Shown piece after piece: positions 40,401 to 50,623 of a DNA stretch of 64,000 nucleotides (positions within the stretch are counted from its first letter, which is position 1; each line of letters opens with the position of its first letter). The notes under the pieces were generated by a model that saw only the letters and a program-made list of their open reading frames with translations, had not been told where the DNA came from and ran no database searches. The stretch is from Smittia aterrima. Its lineage: Eukaryota; Arthropoda; Insecta; Diptera; Chironomidae. The stretch spans positions 4,898,854 through 4,962,853 of the forward strand of contig CP093830.1 in assembly GCA_033063855.1 (NCBI GenBank), written 5' to 3'. Position numbers and translations under genes: made by a program.

Positions 40401-43400
40401 CATGCACGAGAGAAATCTCGAAAGCGAAATCGATCATCAAACAACTCAAAATGATATTTTTCTTCTGCTTTGCTGTCGTCTTATGTTTTATGAAACTTTT
40501 ATCACAATTTTCATTGTTTTATCGCTTTTTTCGACAATCAATTGTTTGTATCGGCTGTTTGGTGATTTCTTCTCCACATTTTTCGTGAATTAAAATAATA
40601 AAAGTCTCTGGGCGAGATGCTTTGGATGATGCGGCAAGGAAGGGAAGAGTTGTATGTGCATTATTAAATTTAAATTTTTTATTTGATTTCCAGCGAAAAG
40701 TTCGAGGACAATTTTATTGGAATTATTAATGTTTCATCGATTGTCTTCCACCACGATCCGCAACAAGCAAAAAGAGTCTCTTTGTTAATATTCTGCGCGC
40801 GATTCAATCGACTTGAATAAAGTGTTGCGAGAGCCGCCTCTGTCGTTTGCTGCTTTTCGCGGTCCGAGACATTTTGGGACCTCCTGGTAATGGTCGATTC
40901 GAAACGCCGTTTGAACAATTAATTTAGCCAAATCACACTTTTCCGGTCGAGAAGAAGATTTGCGTTACGCCATCAACAATAATTGCGACATGAGTACATG
41001 ACTCTTACATGACATGGAGTCTCGTCAATTATTTAGAGTAGGAAAATAATTTTCCTGTCGAAATTGAATAACACACAAATATGATGTGATTTTGTGCTGT
41101 TTGCGTTCGCAATTAAGTGAAATTGGAGCCATTTCATGTCATTTTTCTATCCATTGTGTGTGTGTGTTTGTGCGTTTGATGAGACGCTAATTGAATAAAA
41201 AAGAGAACACAACAAAGAAATAAAACATTGACCATAAAAAGCACCTTTGCATGAGCGCTTAACGTAATAAGTTTTGTCGTGTCGCGGAATGCTTCGAAGC
41301 CCAACTTTTGATTTTTATATTTTTTCCAGTGTGAAAAGTGTGGTCGGGAAAGGCAAACAAAAGGGACGAAAATGGGTAAATAGAGGTGCGCTCGTCTCTC
41401 TCTCGTCTTCCAAAAAAAAAAGCAGAAACGAAATGAAAATTGATGAAATTACTGACTTGGCTGTCGTGGAAAAGGAAAAACACGCCATGAAAATTCCTTG
41501 CGTCCCATTCTAAGCGCTAACGACCATGTAACGAGATTCACGGTTGTTTCGCTTGGTGGAAATCGAACTAACACACAAGTCAAGCTTAACTCAGCTCCCG
41601 CACACACAATGCCGTTCATTCATCATTGCAATTATGCAATGTTCCATAATGTGCAAAGGCTTTAATTGTTATAATTTTTTCCAGCGAGCTTTGCCATTAA
41701 TTTATTTTTATGTTGGCTGAGCATTTAGCGCACTCGCCTCATAGAGTTACATTGCATAATGTGCGAAGCCAGTACATACTTGAATGATATTTCGCTGTTG
41801 AGTTTTGCAAAAATTGAAATGCATAAAAAATGCAATTACAGCGGATGTTGGAACTGCGATTTTATGGAATTATGCGGAGAGCTCTTTGATTGTCACTCTC
41901 GAGGGAGAGGAAGCAAAAGTCGTAAATAAATAAATCGTCGATTGTAAGCAAATCAACAATAATCGGCGGACTTTTCTTAAAAAAAAACTTCTTTCGTCTT
42001 CACATCGAATTGACTTCGAACGGGCGCTCTATAAGTGGTGCTTGTGCAAAAACGTTTTATGAATTTCTAAAGCCACTCAGAGATTCACATTTTGGCACAC
42101 ACCACAAGCGACTCGACGAATTTGGATTCTCTCGCGTCGCATTCTCGTTAAAACTACTTCAGCGGAAAGCCATGGCAGCGCAAAAAAAAACGTCCTGAGA
42201 GGTGTCAAATGCTTGCATTTTATGAATTTTAAATTGACATATGTGTTCGACCCGATGCTTCGATTGTTGCTTCTTCGAGAGAGTCCGCGGTTGGAGATCG
42301 ATTCAGCAGAAGCAACAGAAACAACGAGACTCTCATATTAAAATGTTTAAGTTTCTCTAACGATAATCATTTTCGAGATATTCATCAGCGATCCGAATGT
42401 GTTGAATCTCAATCTCGAGCCCTTCAGCTGATAATGATGACGATCTCCGAAGTGGGAGCCAATAAGTGGTCATTCCTGTATCCAATTAATTGAGTTGAAT
42501 GTTAATTCTTCTGTCCAAGTCTGACATTCGATTTTGAATTCACTTTTATTCTTGCTCGATCGACGAACGTTCAATCATATTCAAAATTTTATTGTGATTT
42601 TGTGTCGTCTATCGACTCGAACATGTCGAACTGAGAGCTCGAGTTATGCTCGTCGCTCCTTCATTCAACAAAACAAGAAATGAGAAGAAGAAGAAGTTTT
42701 TAATTGACACGTAAAATTGATTTTTTTGAAAGCCTAAGACAAATCAATCATTGAAGTGAAGCGTAGAATGGACGAGAAAGGGTCGCACGGATAGAAATGA
42801 AAGTTTAAGTTTTAATTAAATTATCACATCTCTGACCACAAGAACTCTAAACAAGAATCGAATCGTCGGAAGGGAGAATATTCAATTTTACACTTAATCA
42901 CATAATCATTAATAATTTCCGTGGCCTTTGAGTTAAGATACAAATCAAGAATCAAATAAAGAAAAATTCTATCAATAAAACTTAATTTGGGACTTCTGCT
43001 CCTTCTTTCATTCACATCCCGAATCGATCTTGATCATGAGAAAAGCAATCTTCTCTCTAAAACCTGCAATTATGTTCGATCAGAGCGCGAAGACGAAATA
43101 TTCGGATTCAATCGACACAAATGTGAGCTCGAACAATAAAAGTTCGTTGCATGAAGCAACTGCACGCTGAAGAATGCGAAAATAATCATAATGATCAATT
43201 TTAATAAATTTTACCGCGAGACATTTTCCATCGGACCAAACATCTTCGCAGTGTTTATAGAGAATTTATGCTAATCGAGCGTTTATCGTAATCGTTTGAT
43301 GCCCAATAGCAAGTAAGTGAATATGAGCAAACTGATAAGTGAACTCGGAGGAGAGTGCGCACGGCACATGCGGGTGATGATCGATAGAAGGATTTTCTAA

Positions 43401-46400
43401 GGAAAAAAGCAGAACGATTGACCTCAGCGATCGCAGTCTTTTAATGAGAAACTTCTTCGTCAATTTAAATATCTAAAGAAAGAAGAGAAACGACTTGGCT
43501 TTTCCTCTTTTTCATCCTCGTTGTATTCTCTTTAATCTTCCAGCTTTCTGTTTATTCCCTTCGTCGCTCCGTGGCGAGTTCAATTTCATCGTTTGGTATT
43601 ATGATGAAATTTCTTGGAAATTGGGTTAAATGTGCTTACACACAGAAACATTGTTTTTTATTTTTATGCAACAGTCTCCGACTTGTTTCTTTATCAAATG
43701 CATTTTGCTCTCTCTCACTCACTCACTCGCTTGCTATTCCTTAATCTGCATGATACGTCTCGAGCACTCGTACGATATTTTTTCAATTAAATTACTCACA
43801 ACAGCACAACAAAAAAAGTTGAATAAAGTTTTTTTTTTCTTCAAATGTCTTGTTTAATTAAGCGACTCAAATACATGGAGAACTCTTCATTTGGCGCTCA
43901 GATTCCGTCATAAGAACTGGAATGAGTTGAATTAAGAGCAAGAGGAGGAAAGAACACAAGAAACGATGCGCTTGCTCTTTTTATGCAATCAAATTATTTC
44001 AGATGTTTAGCGCGGCTCGCTGTTGTGATGTGTCGAGACGGACAGAGAAAGAAAGAAGTTATTAATTAGTAAATGAGATGATGTCGCGGGACTTCTCGGA
44101 ATTGAATTATTTAATCACTCTCTCTCGAGAAGCGCAATGATCTTTCGAATGTTTCGCAGCGATATCTGCTTTGTGAGTTGCGAGCGATGTTTTGATTGAT
44201 TGAGTCGATTAAAACAATACTGACGCTATCATAGATTTCACTTGCTTCTGTCTCTCTCACACTGAATAATCAATAGACATAAACAATTCACCATAATATC
44301 CATGGCATTAGATATTACTGTTGAGATATAAATTTTAATTATGTAATTGCTAATTAAGTTATTAAAATGTCATAAAGTTCTTTCTTTCGACCATTTCTCG
44401 CTCTCACTTCCACTTGAATAATTTCTCGAGTTTAGATTTTTGATTAGAGATTATTACACGTCAATTAAACATTGTAGTTCGAATGTAGATCTTGATGGGC
44501 GCTTCGAACTTCGCCCGAGTCTATTTCTCTTTTTTTTCACCCGACGACATAAAAAATGAAGCGGATCGAAAGCAATAAATTACACAAATTTCTCCCCAAT
44601 CAAGAAGTGTTTGCGTTGCGCTCTCCCGAAGACGAAGCAGAACAACAGCGCGCGGAATGGAAACAATTTGAATTTCAAATGCATGAGATAAATAATAAAA
44701 TTGACAATGAAAAGAAAGAGAGGGAGCTGAATTCAGAAGCATCTTTCTCTGATTTCAATTCATCCAAAAGCCATTATTCACCAGATTTTTTTTATTATTA
44801 TTGCCATCTTGAAGGCCTCCTTCGGGAACAATGAGCAACACAGAACGCTCTAAAGCACTTTTTAATTCAATTTCTTTCTCGAGTCTTTCTTTCTTCTGAG
44901 CTGTGCTCTCGAGTGTGAGTTGCCAGGTGGCTCGACTATTAAAACGAGTGATTTTTCGAGAAGAAGTGTCTTTAATTAGTTTGCCCGGACTATGGCAAGC
45001 CCGAAAGACTTTGTAAGTCTCGAGTTATGAAAATTGTTTCATATTTTGTAGGTGTTTTCGACAACAGCACAACAGAACAGAGAGCGGAGAAGAATAAGAA
45101 CGAGAGCTGTTCGAGCGATGTAAAAAGACACTTGAGTAAGGAGGTAAGATGTAAGAAGCTCTTCGGCGCACAACAGAAAAATAATCTTTTTCTCAAGTTC
45201 TCTTGTAGATTGAAGAATGAATTTATTATTATTGTTTCATTGTTTGCCGAGCGAAAGCAGCCCGAAAAAAAAGAGCACGCTACACTCTTTAGTTTTGATG
45301 AATTTAATTTTGTTTTTATATGTCAAAAGAATAAAAATAAATAAACCGACGGTAACTGCTTGCCTTACACACAAACATCGCGCAAAGCGGAGTGAAATGA
45401 ACGGCCAAAAGCAAAATGAAAAGCCCAAAAAATATTTGAATAACAAAAAAGTTTCTCGTGAAATTTGATACTGAATCGTTTTGGCTGTTTTTCATATATC
45501 AAGTGAAAAAGTTCATCATCATCTCTCACGATGATAAATACGACGAGAACTTTTCTCTTATTCTCCTTCTTGAATATTTTTTTTATGTGTTCGAGAAAAT
45601 ATGAATAATCATAAAGACTTTCAGGATCCAATGTCGCCTTCGTTCTCATGAGATCGACGAAAAGCGAAAATGTCTTTTTTTCTCGATTCGCCAACGAAAC
45701 TCAGAGAAATAAGAAATGTAATTTTTATGTAAATATTATGACTAATTTCGAATTTTTTATTAGTTTTCGAGTGTGAGAAAAAAATCTCCGGGTAATGAAG
45801 CTCGACGAATAAAAGTTTTTCGGGGCGCTTGCCGTGCTTCTCTTCCTTATTGTTTTAAAAAGTCTCGCTCTCGAGTGTAAAGTTGAACTTTTTTTTCTGC
45901 GAAAACAAATTTAATTAGCATAACGACTGCGCTGCTCCATTTGAGGGGACAATCAGAGGTTGTGTGACAATGTGTTATCAAGAGAAATCCTTGAAGCGAG
46001 AGAAATCGTGATAATCTTCTACTCTGTTATCGGAAGGAAACTTTCGATGTAAAGAAGGAACCACAATCGACAAACAACCTCCACTTATCACAGCGAGAAA
46101 ATGTTGATTTTGAGAAGCGTTTTTTCCGACAGTTTCCGCAAATATTGCTAATTTATTCCGGCATTGATTGGACTTTATAATTCGATCTTTTCCTAAGCAG
46201 CAGACTAATAATGAATAATTTAGTCTCGGAAAAAAAGCTTCTTTTATTAATGAGCAGCCACAGTTGGGCCGAGAAAAAAAAACTTAATTTGAATGAAAAA
46301 ATGCACACGGCGTTAATTGATTCATAATTTTATTTGGAGTCGTGTTTAGCGTCGTTAGACGATTTTTCACGTTTTCTTCTTGTTCGGAGTCACACTTCGC

Positions 46401-49400
46401 CCCGAGAGAGAAAACATCCGAAAGTCTATCCACGACATCGCATAAATTCATCGCGGCCCAATCACTTCCTTTCTCTTTCGTTCGTCAATATTAATTCAAT
46501 TATAGAATTTTTCGTGTTTGCCTTGTCTGGAACTCGTAGTAACACTCTGAGTTCTCTTGCACACGAGTTTTATTAATTTATTTATGCGTGCTGGTAAGAA
46601 TTGGACGAGACCACATGAATTATTAATGTCGAAGTGAAGTCGTCGTGGACGAGAGACAGAGAAAGAGAGACAGAAACTTATTTTCGTGTTCAATCAAACA
46701 TTTTGCTTGATCGTTGGTGTGTAAATGGTTTCCAATGATATTCGACCATTTATAAGTGAAAAAAAAAAGAAACATGGGAAAGCAACCTGTAGGCTGCAGC
46801 ACGAGGGAAATTCTTGAATATTTCATTAGCTCCAAACAGAATTTTTCTACTTTTTTTTTAATGAGAAATAATTGTTGGATCGTTTTGTATTTTTTATTTT
46901 CCGAAACAATCGCTCTCGCACGCATGTGGCATGTTACATTTTCTCGGAACATTTCGTGGCACTAATCAGTCGAATCGTTTAATTTAAAATTCTCAAACAT
47001 AAATATTTTCGGTTAGTTACATGCAAAGATGTTGATGAAGCCGAGTACCGAAGAGAAATTGAATAAATAAAAATCATTGGACGAGACTTTTCCTTCTTTT
47101 TCTCTGCTCGCATTAAAAAAAATGTTCTGTGTGGAGGACTTCGTATGCAAAACAACAAAAGCAAAGCATATTCAACCATTTTATTTTTCTTTTCACTCGG
47201 TCGGACAGAAAGGTAGAAAAAACATCGACAACAACTGTCTCTCCTCGCATTTATGATTATGTTGAGTGTGTGTACGTGAGTTTGAATTGTCGGGCATGTT
47301 GCGAGCCACTCAGCATAACAAAGCTGGAAATCAGAGAATCATTATGCATGTCGAACCGCTCTCTTGTATCTTTTTTGCATTCTGTGACATTTTCTGCTTT
47401 AATAACTTTCAATAATTCAATTTTCTCCTAAAGCTTTTCAAACCGCGCCTACACGACACTTTGAACTCGTTAATGTAAAATTGCTCGAGATAAATTGCAA
47501 AATCTCAAATACTTTAATGACTTCTTAACGGGCATCTCGAGACAGAAATTTTAATTTATTGCGTTTGCAAAACTTCATCATAAAAATTATTGTATTGAGT
47601 AATTGTTTCAAGTCGAGGCTTCTTCTCGAGCTAGGCGTTTACATTCATTATTAAAGGCAGACGACGTCGCTTTCATTCTGAGACAGTTCATCAGAGTTTA
47701 TGACTAATGGCCATCATAAAACGAACCTAATTTCCAAACGCCGCTTGGGAAGGCCAACTTCGAGAAGAGAGAGAGTGAGTGGGGCTTTATTTTTGTTTTT
47801 AAGCACTTGAAGCTCTCGTCCTTGTTTCAAGTGGTATTTTATGGATTATCTGCCGATTGCCCTCCTCTAATCCCTTTCTTCTCAAATTGCCTATGCGCTA
47901 GCTTTTATTCTTCTTCTCATCGGTGATCGGTAAAACATTTTAAGGTCTACAATCCGATTTACTCCTTTCATTCTTCCTTTTCATGTCGAACGAGAGGTCA
48001 AGTGCTTAATCTCTTCGAAAACCACTTCTCAGACAAAATTCCCGAAAAAAAAAATTGTTGAAAACATTTTTCAGAGCATGAAAAGTAAATTTGTGCTACA
48101 ATTAAGTGGCTCTCGTTATTCGGCACCTTTCAGTCTTTCATTGTTTCGTGAAATCGAGAGAGAGACTTTTTGTTTCCCTCGAATTACGATTGAGAAATGT
48201 TATTAAGTTTCACTGGAGTGTGTATGGGCATAAATCTCATCTTAGATTTAATTACACTTTCCTCCATTTTGACGATGAATCAGATGAAAACAAACAGCTC
48301 AGTTTTAATTCCAAATTTCTCTTCGTTCAATCAACGAACGTTTCGGGTCCAAGTAGAGCTTTTACGAGACTTTTTTTTATTGCTTCTGCTTTCAGAATCA
48401 AACAAACTATTTGATTTCTTTCGTAATTAAATGATGGATCGTAAAAATGTTTTATCACTTTATACTTGTCTCCCGAAAAGAAGAAATGACGCAAAGAATT
48501 AAGTTTCTGCCCGAGTTTTATGTGTTTCGAATAAGTCGGACGAAGATTTTACGACGAAACTGCATAAATTAATCAGCTCGGGAGGGCGATTGAGTGAGAA
48601 GCAAAAAGCGGAGCTCTCGATAAGATTAAAACTACTTAAACATCTCTTATCGTACACCACCCGCCACAATGTTTGTTTCTACTTGAAAACCTTCTTCCGA
48701 TAATGAAGTAAACGACTTCTAAAACTGCTTGGTTGGCACAAAAATTTCCTCGCGGCGCATTCGCTCGCCTATCACTCAATTAATTTCGTCAACTGTTCCG
48801 TTAACAAGCGATTGATTAAAAACACTTTTTATTGCCAGTTTAATAGATGTATCATGTACGAGCTTATCGGAAAGTTTTCCCGACGTGCGATAACGATTTT
48901 AAAGTTACCATCGCACAAAGCAGTAAAAGAGTTAATAGGTCCCTGTCATAAATCAATTTGGAAATATATTGATTTCAAGCTCGCGAGGAAAGAAAAATCA
49001 TTCGATAAACTCTCTATACATGACCAGATAAGCAACGAGTTTACGTAAGTTAATCGTGATGTGTCCCGGGAGTGAGACAGAGCAACGAAGATTTTAATCG
49101 AAGGAAATATCTAATAACGAAATAATTGCGCCGAAAATGAAAAACTCACGTTCATGTGTCCTCCATTACTTGATGTCACATGAAAAGCTTCCATCAGAGT
49201 CGTGAAATTAGACACAAATCATTAAAATGTCATTAAAAATGCGCTTGGAAAATAGTCGTAGAAAGAAAATTATTCCCCATGCTCCGACTTTTTCCTTAAA
49301 TATATTTTTTGTGAATTTATGTTAATCTCTTTTGTCATTAGAGAAGAAACTATTTGACGTAGCTGAGTCGTTTTTACAATTCTCTCGACTTCGCTTTTGA

Positions 49401-50015
49401 TTGAGGAGAAATTTTATTCCTTAAAGTCTCCTCCACATTTTATTTACAATGATTTTGCAATTTTTCTTCCAGAGCTCTCACTCTCTCCCTCCCTCACACA
49501 CAGCCGAACGTCGAACTATTACTTTTCTTAATGGATAGAGGCGGGTTGAAGAAATATTTACAACAGAATTGTTTAATTTGGATCAAAATACATTTAAAGC
49601 TTTTTCGGACCGTTCGTTTGATTGAATGGAATGAAACAGAAAATGTCAATAATTATTGTTCGGATGCTCTTGAAGCCGTGCCGATCCTTTTAAGCTTCTT
49701 TGAGTGTGCTTTTAAGTGTTTCAGATTCAAAATAATTATACGCTCTGTCAGCAAACCACTTCAGAGCGCATTTCGAAGACGCAAATAGAAACATTTGTGA
49801 TACGTACTGTGAGGACTGTAGCCAGCTGCTGCCGAATAATATCTCCGATGAGCATTGCTGTTCTCTAAAGCATAGTACGCGCTCATCTCAGATGCGTCAA
49901 CACTACCAGCCGAGCCACCAGCGTTTTGATGTGCTGATAAGGCTGTGTTTGGCGATCCTGGCAATCGTTGATTGCCGTACCAACGACTCGCTTCTGCTGT
50001 CGATGTCATATCCAT
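10453..50015 (-). CDS. grn: GATA transcription factor grain (GATA1/2/3 class), seven coding exons
   Basis: A nuclear zinc-finger transcription factor that binds WGATAR sites. In Drosophila, grain shapes epithelial organs such as posterior spiracles and legs and specifies some motor neurons. Coding exons on the minus strand: 50015-49808, 33898-33122, 27321-27176, 15657-15514, 10984-10810, 10732-10548 and 10479-10453. All junctions are GT-AG and phases match throughout. The total is 1662 nt, 553 residues to the TGA. The N finger (C333-X2-C336-X17-C354-X2-C357) is in exon 3 and the C finger (C393, C396, C414, C417) in exon 4. A basic tail, VNRPLTMKKEGIQTRNRK, starts exon 5. YYKLHN followed by VNRPLTMKKEGIQTRNRK is diagnostic of GATA1/2/3 rather than pannier or serpent. 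The start MDMTSTAEASRWYGN is the first ATG and has ACA before it, a good Kozak context. Introns 1-4 are 15.9, 5.8, 11.5 and 4.5 kb; introns 5 and 6 are 77 and 68 bp. Confidence 0.95.
10548..10732 (-). CDS. grn: grain exon 6
   Basis: Begins with GA, completing a Gly codon split by intron 5, after the acceptor ATTTACAG. It ends ATG|GTGAGT in phase 0. It encodes residues 484-545, GQHGHLSSGLHPAHTHMHGG through HLGLNSM. The Gly/Ser/His-rich content is typical of the low-complexity activation region after the second GATA finger. Confidence 0.92.
10810..10984 (-). CDS. grn: grain exon 5 (basic tail of the C finger)
   Basis: Starts in phase 0 after TTTGCAG and ends ATGG|GTAAG in phase 1, encoding residues 426-483. 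VNRPLTMKKEGIQTRNRK is the basic extension of the C-terminal GATA finger, which contacts DNA and carries nuclear-localisation signals. LSSKSKKKKGVGG follows, as in GATA2/3. The intron between LHN and VNRPLT is at the position usual for GATA genes. Confidence 0.96.
10985..15513. other. grain intron 4 (4.5 kb)
   Basis: Non-coding intron between the C finger and its basic tail. No gene recognised. A 134-codon minus frame at 15092-15496 directly downstream of exon 4 has no domain and fits chance. The interval contains short TG and AG runs (for example around 12750) and many TAATTA- and GATAA-type motifs, but no cluster dense enough to call. Confidence 0.6.
15514..15657 (-). CDS. grn: grain exon 4 (C-terminal GATA zinc finger)
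   Basis: Exactly 48 codons, phase 0 at both ends, between CTTATCAG and AAT|GTGAGT. It encodes residues 378-425: linker KLQSLQSAARRAG, then TSCANC, the loop TTTTTLWRRN, and [13 protein letters not shown]. The four zinc ligands are present. This is the principal DNA-binding finger for WGATAR. A second in-frame acceptor (CTGCAG) 9 nt inside the exon would remove Lys-Leu-Gln and start at 15648. Confidence 0.97.
16543..16557. repeat. AG dinucleotide run in grain intron 3
   Basis: An uninterrupted AG repeat of about 7 units. GAGA-type runs can bind GAGA factor, but this may simply be a microsatellite. Confidence 0.6.
20221..20234. repeat. CT dinucleotide run in grain intron 3
   Basis: Seven CT units followed by GTCTC. 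Microsatellite or GAGA-factor type sequence. Confidence 0.6.
25640..25653. repeat. 14-bp palindrome
   Basis: AATTCAATTGAATT is a perfect palindrome containing CAATTG (an E-box form). Another CAATTG lies about 20 bp downstream. AT-rich composition makes such short palindromes fairly common. Confidence 0.4.
27176..27321 (-). CDS. grn: grain exon 3 (N-terminal GATA zinc finger)
   Basis: Starts in phase 1 with AA after TTGCAG (the G comes from exon 2, making Glu329) and ends CTT|GTGAGT in phase 0. It encodes [40 protein letters not shown] and LIKPKRRL. Zinc ligands are Cys333, 336, 354 and 357. In GATA1/2/3 proteins this finger stabilises DNA binding and contacts FOG-type cofactors (u-shaped in flies). 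The near identity to GATA3 makes the assignment secure. Confidence 0.97.
27322..33121. other. grain intron 2 (5.8 kb)
   Basis: Non-coding intron between the N-terminal transactivation exon and the N finger. No gene, RNA gene or mobile element recognised. A near-palindrome TCGTCGA-G-TCGACGA occurs around 29140-29155. The rest is AT-rich with scattered GATAA motifs. Confidence 0.6.
33122..33898 (-). CDS. grn: grain exon 2 (transactivation region)
   Basis: The largest exon, 777 nt: starts with CA after TTTCTTTGCAG and ends GCTG|GTAAG in phase 1, encoding residues 70-328. Conserved GATA1/2/3 islands are visible: QVCRPHFHAPLPWSLSD near residues 82-98 (GATA3 has QVCRPPLLHGSLPW) and HLFSFPPTPPKD at about 138-149 (GATA3 HLFTFPPTPPKD). 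KPQRTKARTSA lies just before the N finger. In between, about 200-265 is low complexity: Asn, Ser, Gln and His runs, then a Tyr/Gly segment (SSYGAYESGYLGYPQ). This is a disordered activation domain. Confidence 0.95.
44556..44834 (+). CDS. Weak candidate nested small ORF, antisense to grain
   Basis: A 92-codon frame with a true ATG in an AAAAATG context. It encodes a hydrophilic, charge-rich peptide: RSPEDEAEQQRAEWKQFE, then EINNKIDNEKKERELNSEA. The middle could form a helix, while the end is aromatic and Ser-rich. No promoter element, splice site, poly(A) signal or known domain is visible. The strand is purine-rich, which by itself favours Lys/Glu/Arg codons and long open frames. It may well be chance. 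Confidence 0.15.
   Translation: MKRIESNKLHKFLPNQEVFALRSPEDEAEQQRAEWKQFEFQMHEINNKIDNEKKERELNSEASFSDFNSSKSHYSPDFFYYYCHLEGLLREQ
49475..49503. repeat. Pyrimidine-rich CT/CA tract just inside grain intron 1
   Basis: CTCACTCTCTCCCTCCCTCACACACA-type sequence lies about 300 bp downstream of exon 1 in the gene's direction. On the transcribed strand it is GA-rich, so it could be a GAGA-factor site near the promoter, or a microsatellite. Confidence 0.4.
49808..50015 (-). CDS. grn: grain exon 1 (N-terminus)
   Basis: ATG at 50015 (GACAATGG, a strong start context) opens MDMTSTAEASRWYGNQRLPG and runs to SAAAGYSPH. The end is set by phase: the donor GTACGT at 49807 leaves one nucleotide, which joins CA of exon 2 to make Thr70. 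The overlapping GT two codons later (AC|GTATCA) would break the frame. Exon length is 208 nt. The open frame extends upstream without an ATG, so the chosen Met is the first available. An in-frame second ATG lies two codons on. Confidence 0.92.
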
Positions 50016-50150
50016 TGTCACTGTTTTTAACTTTTTTCGAGAAAACTTTCTTTCAGTCACGAAAATCTCTTTTTTTCCTTTCTGTCTTAATTTTCACTAA
50101 AAACTTTCATTATAAAATGTCAAAGTCAAGAGTCACTTGATATGCCTAAC

Positions 50151-50623
50151 GATAAAACTCATAAGAACTGCAATCAATTCACTTTTTTGTAATTCACTGT
50201 TGCTCAATCGAAGCTTGTGCGTGAAACGATTTTCAGTTGGCAAATCTGGAAAGAAGGACGAAAGAAATGTTAGTTGAGCGATTTATCACTCGATGTGCGA
50301 TAATTTCGTGCGTGCGATTTGATGACCCGAGAGCTTAAAGCGCCTCCAACAACTGATGATCAGTTGTGTAATCTTTTTCCAAAAACGAAAATCGCTATCG
50401 AGCGACAACAGAAAACCAAGAAACTCTTATCGACACACTTTTTTTTCTTTAATCAGCAATAGAACAATTATCAAACGAAACAGTAAATTCAATTTGATGT
50501 CGAATATTTTTAAGTTCTTATCAGCAATTGTTCGATGTTGTAGATTTTTGACAACTTCGTCTACTTCACGTCCTACAACGCTGATTGCCGTGGACTTTTT
50601 CTATCAATTTTAACTCAATTATC
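50151..50623. promoter_or_regulatory. Cluster of GATAA motifs just upstream of the grain start codon
   Basis: Seven GATAA/TTATC motifs are seen in 473 bp: 50151-50155, 50283-50287, 50299-50303, 50427-50431, 50468-50472, 50518-50522 and 50619-50623. With this base composition about two are expected. GATA genes in animals commonly regulate themselves, so autoregulation by grain is a reasonable inference. Part of this stretch may be 5' UTR. Confidence 0.4.

Larger units (their letters stand above)
33899..49807. other. grain intron 1 (15.9 kb)
   Basis: The largest intron. No nested gene can be firmly supported. The best candidate is a plus-strand 92-codon ATG frame at 44556-44834, listed separately. 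Simple-sequence tracts: TG run near 41158-41170, CTCT/CACT-rich tract near 43709-43730, and CT/CA-rich tract at about 49475-49503, some 300 bp inside the intron from exon 1. The rest is AT-rich non-coding DNA and a likely home for grain enhancers (inference). Confidence 0.6.

Noticed and set aside
49803..49807. Alternative donor (AC|GTATCA) for grain exon 1
   Set aside because: It leaves two nucleotides and breaks the frame with exon 2. The adjacent GTACGT donor restores the frame and gives PHTSRMPSSH.
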